Under the pieces are notes generated by a model, which saw nothing but the letters and a program-made list of their open reading frames with translations, was not told where the DNA came from and ran no database searches. DNA of 64,000 bases from Luscinia megarhynchos. Lineage: Eukaryota; Chordata; Aves; Passeriformes; Turdidae. Where the stretch lies: positions 7,974,820-8,038,819 of the forward strand of contig CM067569.1 in NCBI GenBank assembly GCA_034336665.1. The letters are read 5' to 3'. This document shows positions 23,207-35,650 of the stretch, one piece after another; the first letter of the stretch is position 1, and the number at the start of each line of letters is the position of its first letter. Made by a program: the position numbers and the translations under genes.

Positions 23207-26200
23207 GTAAAGCCCTTCCTGCGAAACCAGGGCTGAGCTGGGAAGGGTCATGGCTTTGCTGGGGGAGGGCAGGGCTGCAGCTTTGTGATGGGACTGAGCA
23301 GCTTGCCAGGGGACCACAATAGGGGACTTCTGCTCCTGTGCACCAGAAGGAATTCTTTTTTTAAAGGCTGTGTGTAATTCTGTGGTTTAGATAAAGAGAG
23401 TGCAGCTACACATGTTTCTGTACTGCCAGGAAGAGAGGAGAATGGCACAGATTGCTGCTGTATGCAGGAACAATATCATAATTCTTGATAGAGTTTCTTG
23501 GCTCTTTTGATCACTTTGCAGATTATTATTTTTTTTTTCACAGAAATAAGTTTAGCATTTTTTTCTAGTTTCCCTATGTTTTTGCTGAGAAATGTGTTTT
23601 ATCAGTTAAGGTGAAACGCTGTTTTTTTTTCTTAATGTGGGGTTTGTTTGTATAAAAAGCAGGGAAATGAAAAGTTTAATAATAACTCAGAATATTGGTA
23701 AATGGTTCAGACAGGTTGCTATGTAGCTGAGTAGCAGCATAGATTTACCTTAATTTAGACTACTCCTCCCTGATGAAAAATACCCTCTTGTAATTACTGG
23801 GAACACCACGCCAGGCACAAAACCAAAAATCTAGAATAAATATACCTGTAAAAAAATAATATAAATTACTTGATGTAAAAATCTTTCTTTTAGTGATTCT
23901 CCTCCATCAAAAGAGTGCATTTGGCAGGAGGGGTATTATCTGTAGTTGGGAGAGACTTGATTTATAAAGATGACAAAAAAGTATCTGAAGTTGACAGAGC
24001 CCTAACAGAAGTTCAGTTGCTATGGCAGCATAATCACAAGGCATTAACTTCTCAGCAGTGGTTTGGAAACCATCCTTCAGTCAATTTGAACATCAATAGG
24101 AAGGGGAGGAATGTGAAGAGGATGTAAAGATGGTGAATAATAAGAGCAGGTTGTAACAAGTAATTTGAAAAAAGAACCAATTAAAGCTTCCTTATTGCCA
24201 CAAAGGGAATTGTGAAATTTCTCAGGTGCTTATAAAGTTATGGCTTATCTTTATAAATTGCTTTTATGAGTACAGTGTTGCTGATTAGGATCTATATATC
24301 CTAGCAAAGCATCTTTAGTGTCTACCTTGTTGATCTAGTTAAATAGTCTCTAGTGTGTTTCTTGTACTAAATATTACTAAAAAACTCAAGCAGTCAGATC
24401 AAAATTATTTAAAATGACATTTCAGTAGAGGCATTTCTATGAGCACAAAGTTTCTTGCCACCACCAACAGCCTTTGGGAGAAATAGCCACTGTAGGTATT
24501 CAAATAACATGGAAAAGACAAAATGAGTAGTTTTTTCATGTCTTAGAGGTGCACAGAACACATAGCAGCTTCTAGCAGAAGAGTAACTTACCTGGCTGAA
24601 TGCATTATTTGTGTTAGATAATTGTATTAAGAATTCAATTGCTTGGTTGTACTGCAGAACACATCTGGTTCTCCTTTAGGAAAATCATAATTCTCTATTT
24701 TTATTTTGTGGCTCCCATTGCTTCTTCTGTCCATCATTTAACTTTTGCATTGTGCTGGTCCTACCTGCCAAATTCACCCACAGGAGATATAAATCTAACC
24801 TTGATCCCTGTACCAAAGTGTTTAAACTGAACCAGAATTTCCTCCAGTGTCACAGCCCCGCTGGCAGTGGGGATGTGATGACAGGGGAAAGTGGCTGTGC
24901 ACTCTGCAGCAATGTGAAATTATTTCAGCCAATTGCTTTTTGTTACTCCTGGACTGAGATCACAATGAAGAATGGATTAAGTGGTGAAATGTTTTTTGCA
25001 GGATTCTGATGTTTCATTTTTAAGTTCTGCTTTAAGTCTTCCTATCAATGAAAAGTTTACGACTGACTTCTAGAAGACTAAAAGGTAGAACTTATACCTG
25101 TCTCCCATAAAAAATAATTGTTGGGAAGAATGCAGCAATAACGTGTTTGAAACTTGAGAAGTGGGGTAGAGCCTGTCGGGGCAAGTCTGTGGCTGTCACC
25201 TGCTTGTGACAGGCTCCGTCCGGGTATTGTGCTCAGCACTCACTCCATGAGGACTCTCTTTTGTATGCTTTGTAGGGTGTTTTCCTGGGGGGGGGGAAAA
25301 AGGTTAAGAAAAACAAATACTAGACCAAAAGATATGTTTGGAATGTCTAGGGACTTTGAAGTCCACAGAATTAACACCTGTCTTTACCCAGCAGGTGGTT
25401 TTACACATGAAGAAATATGATCATGGGAGTATTTTATGGGTGATTAAATGTTTGAAATGACCACCTGAAGTACAAGATGGGTAGATTTTAATTATATTCT
25501 CATGCTGCATTAGAAGATCATACAGGTTTAAAAGCTCTTTGGATAGCTATCTGGGATATGAGACATTTATTACAAGCCTTTTTCTTTTCAAGAGGGAAAA
25601 TAGCACACGGTAAGAGATGCATCTTTTCACCACCAGCAATGCAGATACTCTGGCATTTAAACTGCCTGTGAAAGTAGTTTGGGATTTTTTTGTGGTTTGC
25701 AGAGGTCAAGGAAATAACTCTTGTAAATAATTTGAGTATAAATTAGAATGTTAAGAAATTGACTTTTACATGTGGGATTTGCAGAGAGATTTGTTTTGCT
25801 TAGGGTTCTGTAAAGCAGTTGTATCTTGGCCAAAAACTTTTTCCTAGGAGTGAAGAGAGTAAAAACTGAGGCAGTAGGAAACTTTAAACAGATTTATCTC
25901 ACCATCATCTTTGAACTACTGCTGTTGAGGCAAAATCATGGAGATGCTGTAGTCAGCTGAAGATCAGATGGGGCAAATGTTGTTAGATATCCCTTTCTGC
26001 TTTATGTCCATCAGCCCTTTCCTGTTCATCACTACAGTAATATGTGGGAATAGTTTTTCTGTGGTGATTAAAAATCTTGATTTTTATATGAAGCTGAAGT
26101 AAACAAGATAGAGAGTAAAATCTCTACTGTCTCTTGGCTCCAACATGCATACTGTGATTAGCTATTCCTGCCAGCAAGGATTCAAAAATGTACTTGCATA

Positions 26201-29200
26201 GTTATGCAGCTGTAATTGGAAATCATGTTTATCAGCACTTAGAAGACTGACAAATAGAAAAAGAAATTTAAAAGGACTTCTGCCAAAAACAAAAGACTCT
26301 GCTTCTAGCAGAGTGCATGTTGGTGGTCTGACATTTATTCAAAGTTGTCCTTTTTGAAAAAGTGAACTGTTTCTCTGCACTAACTTATCCACTGGTTACC
26401 CTGATGTCCTTTTTAATTTCCACTTTAAATGTACTGTAACATAAACACTTTGGCCAGAATTACAAACAAGGATTCCTGAGAAATGTCTGGAAGTAGTGAA
26501 GAACAGGTTCATAACTGATATGGATGACTGGCGAGTGACTGTGAAGAAAAATTTTAGAAGTAAATCTGTCCTTTCATTAGGTTGTTATCTGTTGTTTGTT
26601 GTAACCTCTTGCTGTAAGAGATTTCCAAAAGTAGCAGGTAGCATTGCAGTTAATCAAGGATAAAAACCCATTCTTTAGACTTTTTAAATCATTATCAGAT
26701 CAGACTGGTTGCAATAGGATCAGTTTCCTGCAAGAGCAGGCTCTAGCCACTAATAGAAAAAAATATTCCCTGCTTAATTCCCAAATAAGATGTTTCCCTA
26801 TCAGAACAATCCATCAGTCTCTGTGGTACAAACTGGCATAAATTGCATGTTGCATGTCTGCTTTGTTTCTTACAGGCTACTTTTGTTTTATATTCTCTGG
26901 CTGTTTTCTGTGGATGTTCTGAGTCTGACCTCATGCTTACTTGCTTACTCCCCTCCTTTGGCCCTTGCAGCTCGTGTTTCTCTGTTGTTTTTGGGACACT
27001 CCCTGTGAAGTGAATGCAGATACCAGAATGGAGCCCAGGCTTTGCTCAATCACATGCCAAAGCTTGCATGGTTCCTGAATCAGCCTTCTGACAGACAACT
27101 GGAAAGGCAATTTTGTGTGAGATGAACAAGAAAATTGGCTACAGTTACTTAGGTCTAGTGCTGTCCAGGGCTGGGATTCTGAGAATTTTTCTTTGCCTGG
27201 CACTGCTGTGGTCATTGATTTTGGTCCTGGGTGAGTTGCTAAAACTCCCAAGCTCTCACTTTCTTCACCAGTCAGAAGGTGGTGTGCACTTGCCCACTGC
27301 ACAGTTTAACATGAGATTTTCCTGGAGCTGTTCTCCCAGCCTTCCCCAGGGCACAGAGCCTGTCACAGTGCTGAGCTCTCAGGGTCAGCAGCAATTCTGG
27401 GGCTGATGCAGCTCACCCAGCCTCAGAACTCCTCCTGGTCTTGCACTTGATCTGTCTCAGTGAGCCACAAGTCAGATCAGCCAAAGCTGCCTCCGAGCTG
27501 CAAGGCCCCTGCTATACCAGGAATTTTGCTCTTTGGCCAAGACAGGTCTCAGTGAACTGATTTAACTCTCTTGGAAATTTTCCAGTGTGACCTGTGCTCC
27601 CTGGGAGCTGCCTGATGCATTTGTAAAATTTTCTCTCTATGTAATGACCATTGGAATGGATTTTAAGGTCAGAAGTGCTGCTAAAGTCATCTTGCTTGAC
27701 CTTCTCTTTTCAAAATCAGAGCTATTCCCTAGAAACCAAATGAAAGCTTATCCTTTGGGAAATTACCCAGTCATGAAAACTGCAGAACAATTGCAAGGCA
27801 AAAAATCTTCCCTAATGCTGCTTAAATTACCTTTGATTTTTAGAAACTTCACCTTGTTTTGAGGTTAAATTTGTTTAATTCCAGCTTTTTGATGTCACAG
27901 AGTTTTCAGTGTGATTGAAAAGCTCCTGCTCTTTCCTGCTCTTACATCCTTCCTCTGCTTTTAAAAACCTGTCATTGTGATCTAGTCCCCTCTGAAGCCT
28001 TTATCTGACTAATGATTTGACTCTGAGTCCTCCAGGATCACAGCTGAGGGCTCACCTTGTGTTGATGGCTCTCCACTGAATTCCCTTCTGAAAATCCACA
28101 TGTACACACCCACCAGTGTTATAAATTTTCTTCTGCTTTTCTTTTATCTTGTTTGTTTTACATTAAATGATCAGAAGAGCAGGCACTTTAGGTGCTCTGT
28201 GACAGGCTTTTCTGGGAGATTTTAATGATGTTCCCCCACTGCCTCTGTCAGCTGCTGTTGCCCAGCACATGGCTCTCAGTCTCCCAGGGCTTTGCCACCT
28301 CGATTTGCAGTTATTTTTCATCAGTCTGTTAGAACATACTTGATTGGTTTGCATGGCTTGAACAAGCATTGCCTGTGAGTCACCAGCACATCTACCAGGG
28401 GAGGTTTTGTATTCCTGTCTTGGCCAGCAGTACCTCGTGCTGTGGGTTGAAGGAAGTCATCTCTGAGGTATCTGGCTCAGCAGAGCCTCCCCTGCTATCA
28501 GAGCCATCTGTCTGAGCAATGCCTTGCTACACTTTTCTTAAGCCTCTTTGAGTTCAAATTATTCGGGTCTTGAATAATTTGTACATCTTCATTTGTGAAA
28601 AAGGCTATTAAAATTTTGCTCAATAAGCAGTATCAAACAGGAAATTGGCATTGTCAAATACAGACCCTAAAGATACATCCTGAATACTCCTGCCTTTTCT
28701 GTGTCATTTTTCATCTACAGCTCACAAGGGAATTTTGCTTGATCTGTTTTTGTTTTCTTCACATCATGCTGTAATAAAGATTTTTATTGTCTTTAAACAT
28801 ACTGTTCCTAGTTATTTCTTTGATAAATTTATCTTTCCTATTGGCTATATTTATTTCAAATTTAATGACTTAGTCAATGCCTTTTTTTTTCTCTTTAGCT
28901 AATATTATCTCTGTTCTTATGACTGGGACCTGCAGCAGAACATCTTAAAAATGTTAGTTATGGTTAGTTTGAGATCTAGGAATATGTATGCTCCTTCCAA
29001 ATGCCACATGCATGTATAATTATATATACATACCTAACACTGCTCTCTATTTCTGTTTGTCCATGCATGCAATCAAATAATGTTTGGAGATATATGCTAA
29101 CTTTTGAAAATGATAAAAAGCTTTATATATTGGGATGAGGTCCAGCATTTATGTCCTGCTGTCAGGTGCAAAACTTCCTGATTTAGGAAGTAATCCTGTT

Positions 29201-29379
29201 GAGTTTTTTTAAGATAAAAAGGAGGTTTGATTATGACTTTTCTAGCTGAATTTCAGCCAGGTTGGAGTTAGCTGTATTTCTGTTGACTGAGGAAGTTCTT
29301 TCCAGTTCAAGTTACTCCCCATTGTTTTGGCTCTGTTGTTGCAGCACTGCAAATGCAGCTGCAGAGTCTGTGACCTGCT

Positions 29380-29830
29380 AATGCACAGACATCAGGTTCT
29401 GTGATTCGAGGTCCAGCCCGAGAAAGGGGTCGAGGGACCAACAGTCTCTTCATGTGAAGAGTTAAAAGGACAAGCAGGGGTCATGTCTCACTCCTCCACT
29501 GGCACATTCCTGATAGCTCAGAGGTCCTGTCACCCCCTAATGAAGGAGAACACGAGGAGGATTTGGAAAGGGGGAGATCCCTGGCGTTGAGGAAGATTGG
29601 ATGTTGTGTGCATCCGGTACAGAATCCATTCCCAGCTCCCTGCTGTCCCTTCACTGGTGCCACACACAGAGCTGGCACTGGCACTGAGCAAGCCAAGGGC
29701 TCTGCTCTGCTCTCTCCAGCTGGGGCTGGAATGCCTTCACACCCTGCTGCAGAGATGGGGCACTCAGTACAGCTCAGCACACCTGCACTGCACTCTTGCA
29801 GTCAGCACAGGTTTTTTGCTGGCTGCTGGA
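29380..29830. other. GC-richer intronic patch of unknown nature
   Basis: About 450 bp with more G+C and CpG than its surroundings (for example GATTCGAGGTCCAGCCCGAG near 29.41 kb). Open frames exist on both strands (up to 127 codons on plus), but none has a recognisable motif or splice context fitting ABLIM1. It could be an unrecognised repeat, an enhancer or an unidentified exon. Confidence 0.3.
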
Positions 29831-32060
29831 GTCACAATTAGAGTTATTCCAGCATTAGGCTGTTTGAAAAGACCCTTGGCACTATGGTGGAGTTACTGTA
29901 AAGTAGCTTTGCTGGTTAATTCTAATTACAAACCAATCCAGCTATATGAATTGGCTGTAAGCAGGTCCTTCAGCTTCTGAAGTATGTTTTCATGTCAAAA
30001 ATTGTGCTGGACAAAATGCATACAAGATAAAGGACTATTTACTTATCTAATGCTTTGTGAAGCCTAAAGATTACAGATTATATAGAAAGCCCACACCTAT
30101 ACTTATAAATTGGACCTGTTCCAGCATTGTTGAGAAAGAGAGAAGGGATTTGTGTCAGATACTTGCTGCTGAGGAGTGCAGAATTTAAAAAATAGTCTTT
30201 GCAATAAATGGGGTTTAAAAGAAAATTAAATGGTAGGTGCTGGATTTTGCCTTCATATGCACCTAAAATAAGGGTAATAAAGAGAGTGAACTCACAGATT
30301 TGTATTATAACTAGATGCAAATGAAACTTAACAGAATTTAAGATATAGTACATATATTTCTCCTGGATTGCTTCTGATTAACTTCATATTTAGTTAGTGG
30401 GTTTAGGCTTCTTGTGCATAAATCTAAGACCCAAACAGAGATGATGCTGACATCCTGGCAGGAGGGAATAAAGCTGTGTTTGCAGTTGCTTTGCTCCTTT
30501 GTACTGCCCACAAGATTCTAGCCAGCCACTTTGGGCTCCTGTGGGTACATTCCTTAGTTGAGTGGAGTTCCCTTCTTTGCATTGAGCTGCTGATAGCTGT
30601 GTAAGTAACATGAATTCCCAGCTTTGGTCCTGTGTGTAGCAATTGGTGAATCTGCCCTGTAAAAACAGAATTAACAGCTCCATAATGACCATAATTGACA
30701 GCTCAGAATCTCACTTGTGTGTGCAACTTGCTCAACTTTGGGTGTTGCAGGAAAGGGAGAACTCAAAGGAGAGCTGACAGTGCAATCACAAGTAACTTCC
30801 AGAATCTTGCTAAAGCAAGTCCAGTTGGTATTCAGCTGCCATGAGGGCTGTTTCTTCATGCCAGTAGAGCAGTTTCCCAGCTGGGATTTAGCCTGAATGA
30901 TTACTCACATCTCTGCTATAAGAAAAACTGTACTCCATGCAGTGAGCAATTGCACTGCTGTCAGCAGCAGCTGATGGGTATGACAATATTGTGAGTCAAT
31001 AGAATTAACATCAATAAGCTACAAAGTTTATTACAGTCCATCCATGAAGGAATACACTAGCATGACATTGTCAGTCACTGTTGTAATGCTGGGAAGTATT
31101 TTTGTATGAAGTCAGACACAGGGCATGAATTCACAGTGCAAGTGTTCATAGCAGCAGGGCAGCTGGGGTTTTGTGTGACCCAAGGCAGCACAGCAATCAG
31201 TGGTGGGCTCAGAGGGTCTCCCATGTCTCTTCCATGCATGTTGTCATTCAGATTTACAGTCACAGCCTCACGCTCCATTTCCCACTTTCCCCCAGTCTTG
31301 TCTGCTGCAGCTCCCTCAGCTTGGGAGCTGCCAGGGTGAGCTCTGCTTCCTGCTGCTCCATCCTCCTGCAGGCTGAATAGAGGCAGAGGCTGTGCTGAGA
31401 GCTGCTTCTACTGAGATGTTGTGACAGGAGTGTAAAAAACAGCTTTAGAACGTCCACATTTTAAAGATGCATATTAAACAAGGATTAATTTAAAAACCCT
31501 ATTATTACACTTTCCTTCCATTGGTTGTAATAAAGAAATTTATGTAGATACTGAAATCCTTTCGAAGCAAAGAAACTGCACTTTTTTCTTTTTTTTTTTT
31601 TTTTTCTGAGCAAAGATATTTGTAGTGACTTGGTTAAGAGATAAGAGCATGGGAAAAATGAGTGGACAGTTTGGGTCAGGATGTTATTAGAAGCAAATTT
31701 TGGTCTTCATGGTGTTTATGCTGTTCCAGCCACTCGTGAGATCACAGAAGCCTGCAGAGAAGGAAACAATGGAATTTGATGTTGCACCAAACATCAAACA
31801 AGGGTTGAAGGTTCTGTGACCTCTGCAAGTAATTAAAATAAAGCTTCACTGGAAAATGGTAGGCTACTGCCACAGTTCCTGTTTTACAATCCATGACATT
31901 CCTTAAGGGGTTTAAAAGATGAGTCTGAGTTATTCTTTGTGCTGCTCCACAGTCCTTCAGAGAGTTAAGAAATCAAGTCATTCTCCTTGGTCATGGTAGG
32001 ACTAAGTATTGGCTAGGTTTGTCTTTCAAATGGGCCTATTACAACTGTTCATTACAAACT

Positions 32061-32081
32061 AAAAAAAAAAAAAAAAAAAAA
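32061..32081. repeat. Run of 21 A residues followed by a purine-rich stretch
   Basis: An uninterrupted A run leading into AGGAAGAAAGAAGAAAGGGA. No processed gene copy is evident on its left, so I call it a simple repeat. Confidence 0.9.
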
Positions 32082-35000
32082 GGAAGAAAGAAGAAAGGGA
32101 AGTGCTTTTACTCTCACATGTACTCTTTCAACTACATAATAGTTTTTGTAGTATTTAAATAGAAAAGTAAAGCTTTCTACACATTTACTAGCTCTCTGTC
32201 AGGTGACTAAGTTATCTCTGAGAGTGAATGAGTGCAGCTGTGCAAATGTAACACGACAAATATGCACTTAATTGTGTGCTTTGGCCAGCAGAACATGTCT
32301 GTTGGTAATTAGTCCTTCCTCTACCAGACCCACTGGCATGTGAGCTCTCCTAGCGGGATTCTTGTTATTGTTCTCTCTGGCTCTTGTTCGCTGTTGTTCT
32401 GGAAGGAAGGACAGAGCTGAAGGCATGAGTAATAGGAAATCTTAGGCTCTCACGTTCACCAAAGAGGAAAACATTTATTTAATCAGCCTAGAACTTTACA
32501 AGCAGTCAGAGAATAAGTTAGTCTTGTGGGAAGTGGGGACAGAGGGGTTGGACTCAGAAAATACAGTCCTTGGCTTTTGAAGTGCTGTTACCCCAGGGCT
32601 AACGCTGTATGTGAGCTCAGGTGCTTTTCAGCTGGATTTTTGGGACATGTTGGCTTGTCTGCAGGTGTATTTGCAACTCCTGGGTTGGAATAATTCTTGC
32701 AATACCCACCACTGCCTTCCCTGGCAGCTAGGGGTGACAGTACATTTTTGTTTTCAGGAGGTCCCCAAACAATGGTGTTCCTTGGTAGTGTTTCTCCAAA
32801 GTATTTTATGTAGGACATTAAATGTAATTTAACCTCCTTTGTAGACTGGGAAACTGAAGGTCAGTGTTGATACAGACTTGATTCCAGTTTAAGTCTTGAA
32901 ATTATCAGAATAAATAGATCCTTAGTACTATCTAAAATAATCTTGTATCTATTCCATTCATGAGCATGCATAAAATGTGCATGTTGTGGACAGTATCTAT
33001 ATTTGTAGTACATAGAGAATAACTAAAATTCTTGTATCTTTAATCAGTCACTGCTCAGTGAGGTTTGCAGAGCTGTAGAAAGCTATTCAAATTTAGCATC
33101 CATTTATCTACATTTATAATTACACTTGTGGAATTCCTTTGGTCATTTTTTTCACTCTGCAATTCTAAGACTCTGGAAGTATTTGGTAAATGAGAATGTA
33201 CTACTTTTTCAATTTAATTTTTTCTGTCTGCTGTGTTCAAATGAGATTTTATCTGAGAACCTGTTTCAGATTTGTCAATGTAGGTGGAAGATAAATTATA
33301 GATGCCTGACTTTTAGCAACCATTTTCCCAGATGATCACAGCAAGTCAGGCACAGCAAGATGAGTCCTGAATTAGTTGAGATTCTGAATGTTTTCCAGCA
33401 AATACTTGCTGTAGGAAGGATCCCACTCATGAGCTGTAGAAACATTACAGAGGCAGAAAACTCATGAAACTGTTTTGAAGTGTTTAACAACAACTGCTGC
33501 TGCTCAGTGTGAGTCTCCCTGAAAACCTCTCCAGTGCAGGGCGTTTCTCACTTTGACTTGCAGGGTTGTGTTATCTGGGGCGTGGTGTTCATTCATCATC
33601 ACTCACACCAGGCTAAAATTTAGCCAGTTGTTTCAGTCTGGGGAAAGGCCTGATAAACTTGAAGTGGATCCCTTTGGCTGTTTGGAAGAGGCAGATGTAC
33701 ATGGTTTGAACTATATTCCCTTGACTGCAGCTTATCAGTTGTTTTTCCAGGAAAACAAAACTTCAGAAAACCACAGGTCTGTGCATAATAATGTGATGAA
33801 TTCTGGATTTCTTTGTCCTCTAAATTCTAGTCTGGAATGAAACTAATGGGACACCTCAGAAGTTAAATAATTGCTAGGGGGGGTCAGAGATGAAGAAGGC
33901 AGCCAGTAATGAAAATGATAGAGAATGAGCATTAACTTTGTTCTTTTCTTGTGGTTCAATATTGGCTTTGTTGCTGCAAGTCAAACATCAGTTCTATGTT
34001 TTCTCCCTCATTAGCTTTTTTCATTGGGTAAGCATATTTTGTCGTGACTTCTCATTTTCCCTTTTAATAGAGACCCTGTTTTGCCTGATAGTTCTAAATC
34101 TACTTTACTAAAAACATAAATCCTATTAGTCTCTGGTGGATTTTGCCCCTAAAGTGCAAGAATCAACAGTAAATGCAGGATCTGATTAAGAGAAGGGCAG
34201 GCTTTTTGCAGCTGAACAGTGAAATGTACAACTAAACTAACAGCACACTGAGTCCTCTTCTCTTGCCTTGTATTCCTGAAATTCCTGGGTGGCAGTTATT
34301 AAAATTGACTGGTGCAGCTTTACCTGGAGAAGGGCTGGGTGCTAGGGCTGATTTTCTGGGAGCTGTCAGGTACTTTAATCCATGTACTTCATCATCTCAT
34401 ATACCTGTGTGTAAATAAAAAGCCTGTGTAATGAATGCCAAATGTGAACCAAAATGTTGTTATTGTTCTCAATAGACAAAATGAAAGGTTGGATTTAGTG
34501 GCATTACAGTCTTAAGTACAGTGAGGTAGGAGATGATTTTGATGGCATTTTACAAGTCAGCTATAGAGTAAACAGATACTTTGTGCATATAGCATCACAG
34601 TGGGTGAGGAATATTTGTGAAAAAGGACTTGGGGTTAATTTGTTTGGAAATTCAAAGACTTTTAGAATTCTTTTCTCGTTACTATGAATTTATTTTTCTA
34701 TTTAAAAGCCTGATGTGGACATTTTGTGCTTAGTTTATGATGTGAGGAAGCTAAGGTATTGATTGCCTTGGTCTCCTAAGGAGAAGAAATTGCATTAATA
34801 TTTATGCCTTGACTTTTCCTGTCCTCATAGGCCTGAAATCTGATCAGCTTTACCTATTATGGATATCAATGTATTTAAGAGACTGAATGACTCAGTGGAT
34901 TTGGATTTGGGTAACAGGATCTAGGTACTTAGGACTTTTACATCAGTAGTTCAAATTCAGCTCAGGCTGTGCTGGTGTAGCTTCTGAAGTTAGGCATCTG

Positions 35001-35562
35001 GGAATTAAATTAATGGCCCCAGAAGTGGCTCTAGAAAGCTCTTTTTAGTAATACCCGTATCAGTAGTGTAGGGAGGAGGGCCAAGGAATGAAATGGCAGG
35101 TTGAAAACTGTGTTGTTTTGCAAAAGGAGGAGGCAGCAGCTTTACACAAATTAACTGCACGTGACATTCATTGCCTTGGACTGTAAAATAGATGAAGATT
35201 TTAAGAAATATTTGTCAAATCATGGAGGACAGGTATCTTATGATGTAGCTCCTAGCCAGGAAGACACTAATTACTTGAATGGGAAGGTGTGGAAAGGAGG
35301 GACAGTTCTCTGCTGTCCTTTTCTCTTACAGACTTTTTCCCAAGCAGTCCCTGCTGGCCTCTGTTGAGGTCAGGAGAGATCTCAGGGCTGGAGCAGTGTG
35401 GCAGAGCTTACATTCTCAGTGCTGTTGTCACATCCTGAGGGCAGTGTTGGATCAAACAGGTGAACTGGAAGAAAAAGGGCAATGGTCAGTCAGCAAATAA
35501 TGAGTGCTCAGAAAGCAGTGCAATGCATTTGTCCCTCATGTTCCTTTTTTGTTTCTGTTTAG

Positions 35563-35650
35563 GCAGGTGACAAGCATTATCACCCAAGCTGTGCACGATG
35601 CAGCAGATGCAACCAAATGTTCACAGAAGGAGAAGAAATGTATCTGCAAG
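35563..35650 (+). CDS. ABLIM1: ABLIM1 exon: main part of LIM domain 4
   Basis: An 88-nt exon with acceptor GTTTAG ending at 35562 and donor GTAAGG at 35651. It has 29 codons plus one base. The peptide reads AGDKHYHPSCARCSRCNQMF and ends TEGEEMYLQ, giving the H-x2-C pair and the second C-x2-C pair of LIM4. For transcripts starting at the internal promoter this would be the first coding exon. In-frame ATGs are at 35617 (C at -3, weak) and 35638 (G at -3, better); the second would give a protein beginning M-Y-L-Q-G. Two out-of-frame ATGs (35598 and 35607) come first, and their shared frame ends at TAA 40220-40222 in the next exon. Confidence 0.97.

Larger units (their letters stand above)
15956..35562. 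other. ABLIM1: ABLIM1 intron splitting LIM4 (19.6 kb), hosts an internal promoter
   Basis: The longest intron here, donor GTAGGT and acceptor TTTAG ending at 35562. It includes the ACATA array (18.2-18.4 kb), a CpG-rich block with a candidate first exon (22.9-23.2 kb), a GC-rich patch at about 29.4-29.85 kb without recognised content, long T runs at 22407-22422 and 31589-31605, and an A run at 32061-32081. MIR-like antisense sequence (GACTGGGAAACTGAAGGTCA) occurs near 32.84 kb. No other exon is recognisable. Confidence 0.75.

Noticed and set aside
22794..23236. Several overlapping frames on both strands in the CpG-rich block
   Set aside because: They reflect high GC and the GGAGCAG repeat; none has conserved content, and the block is better read as promoter plus untranslated exon.
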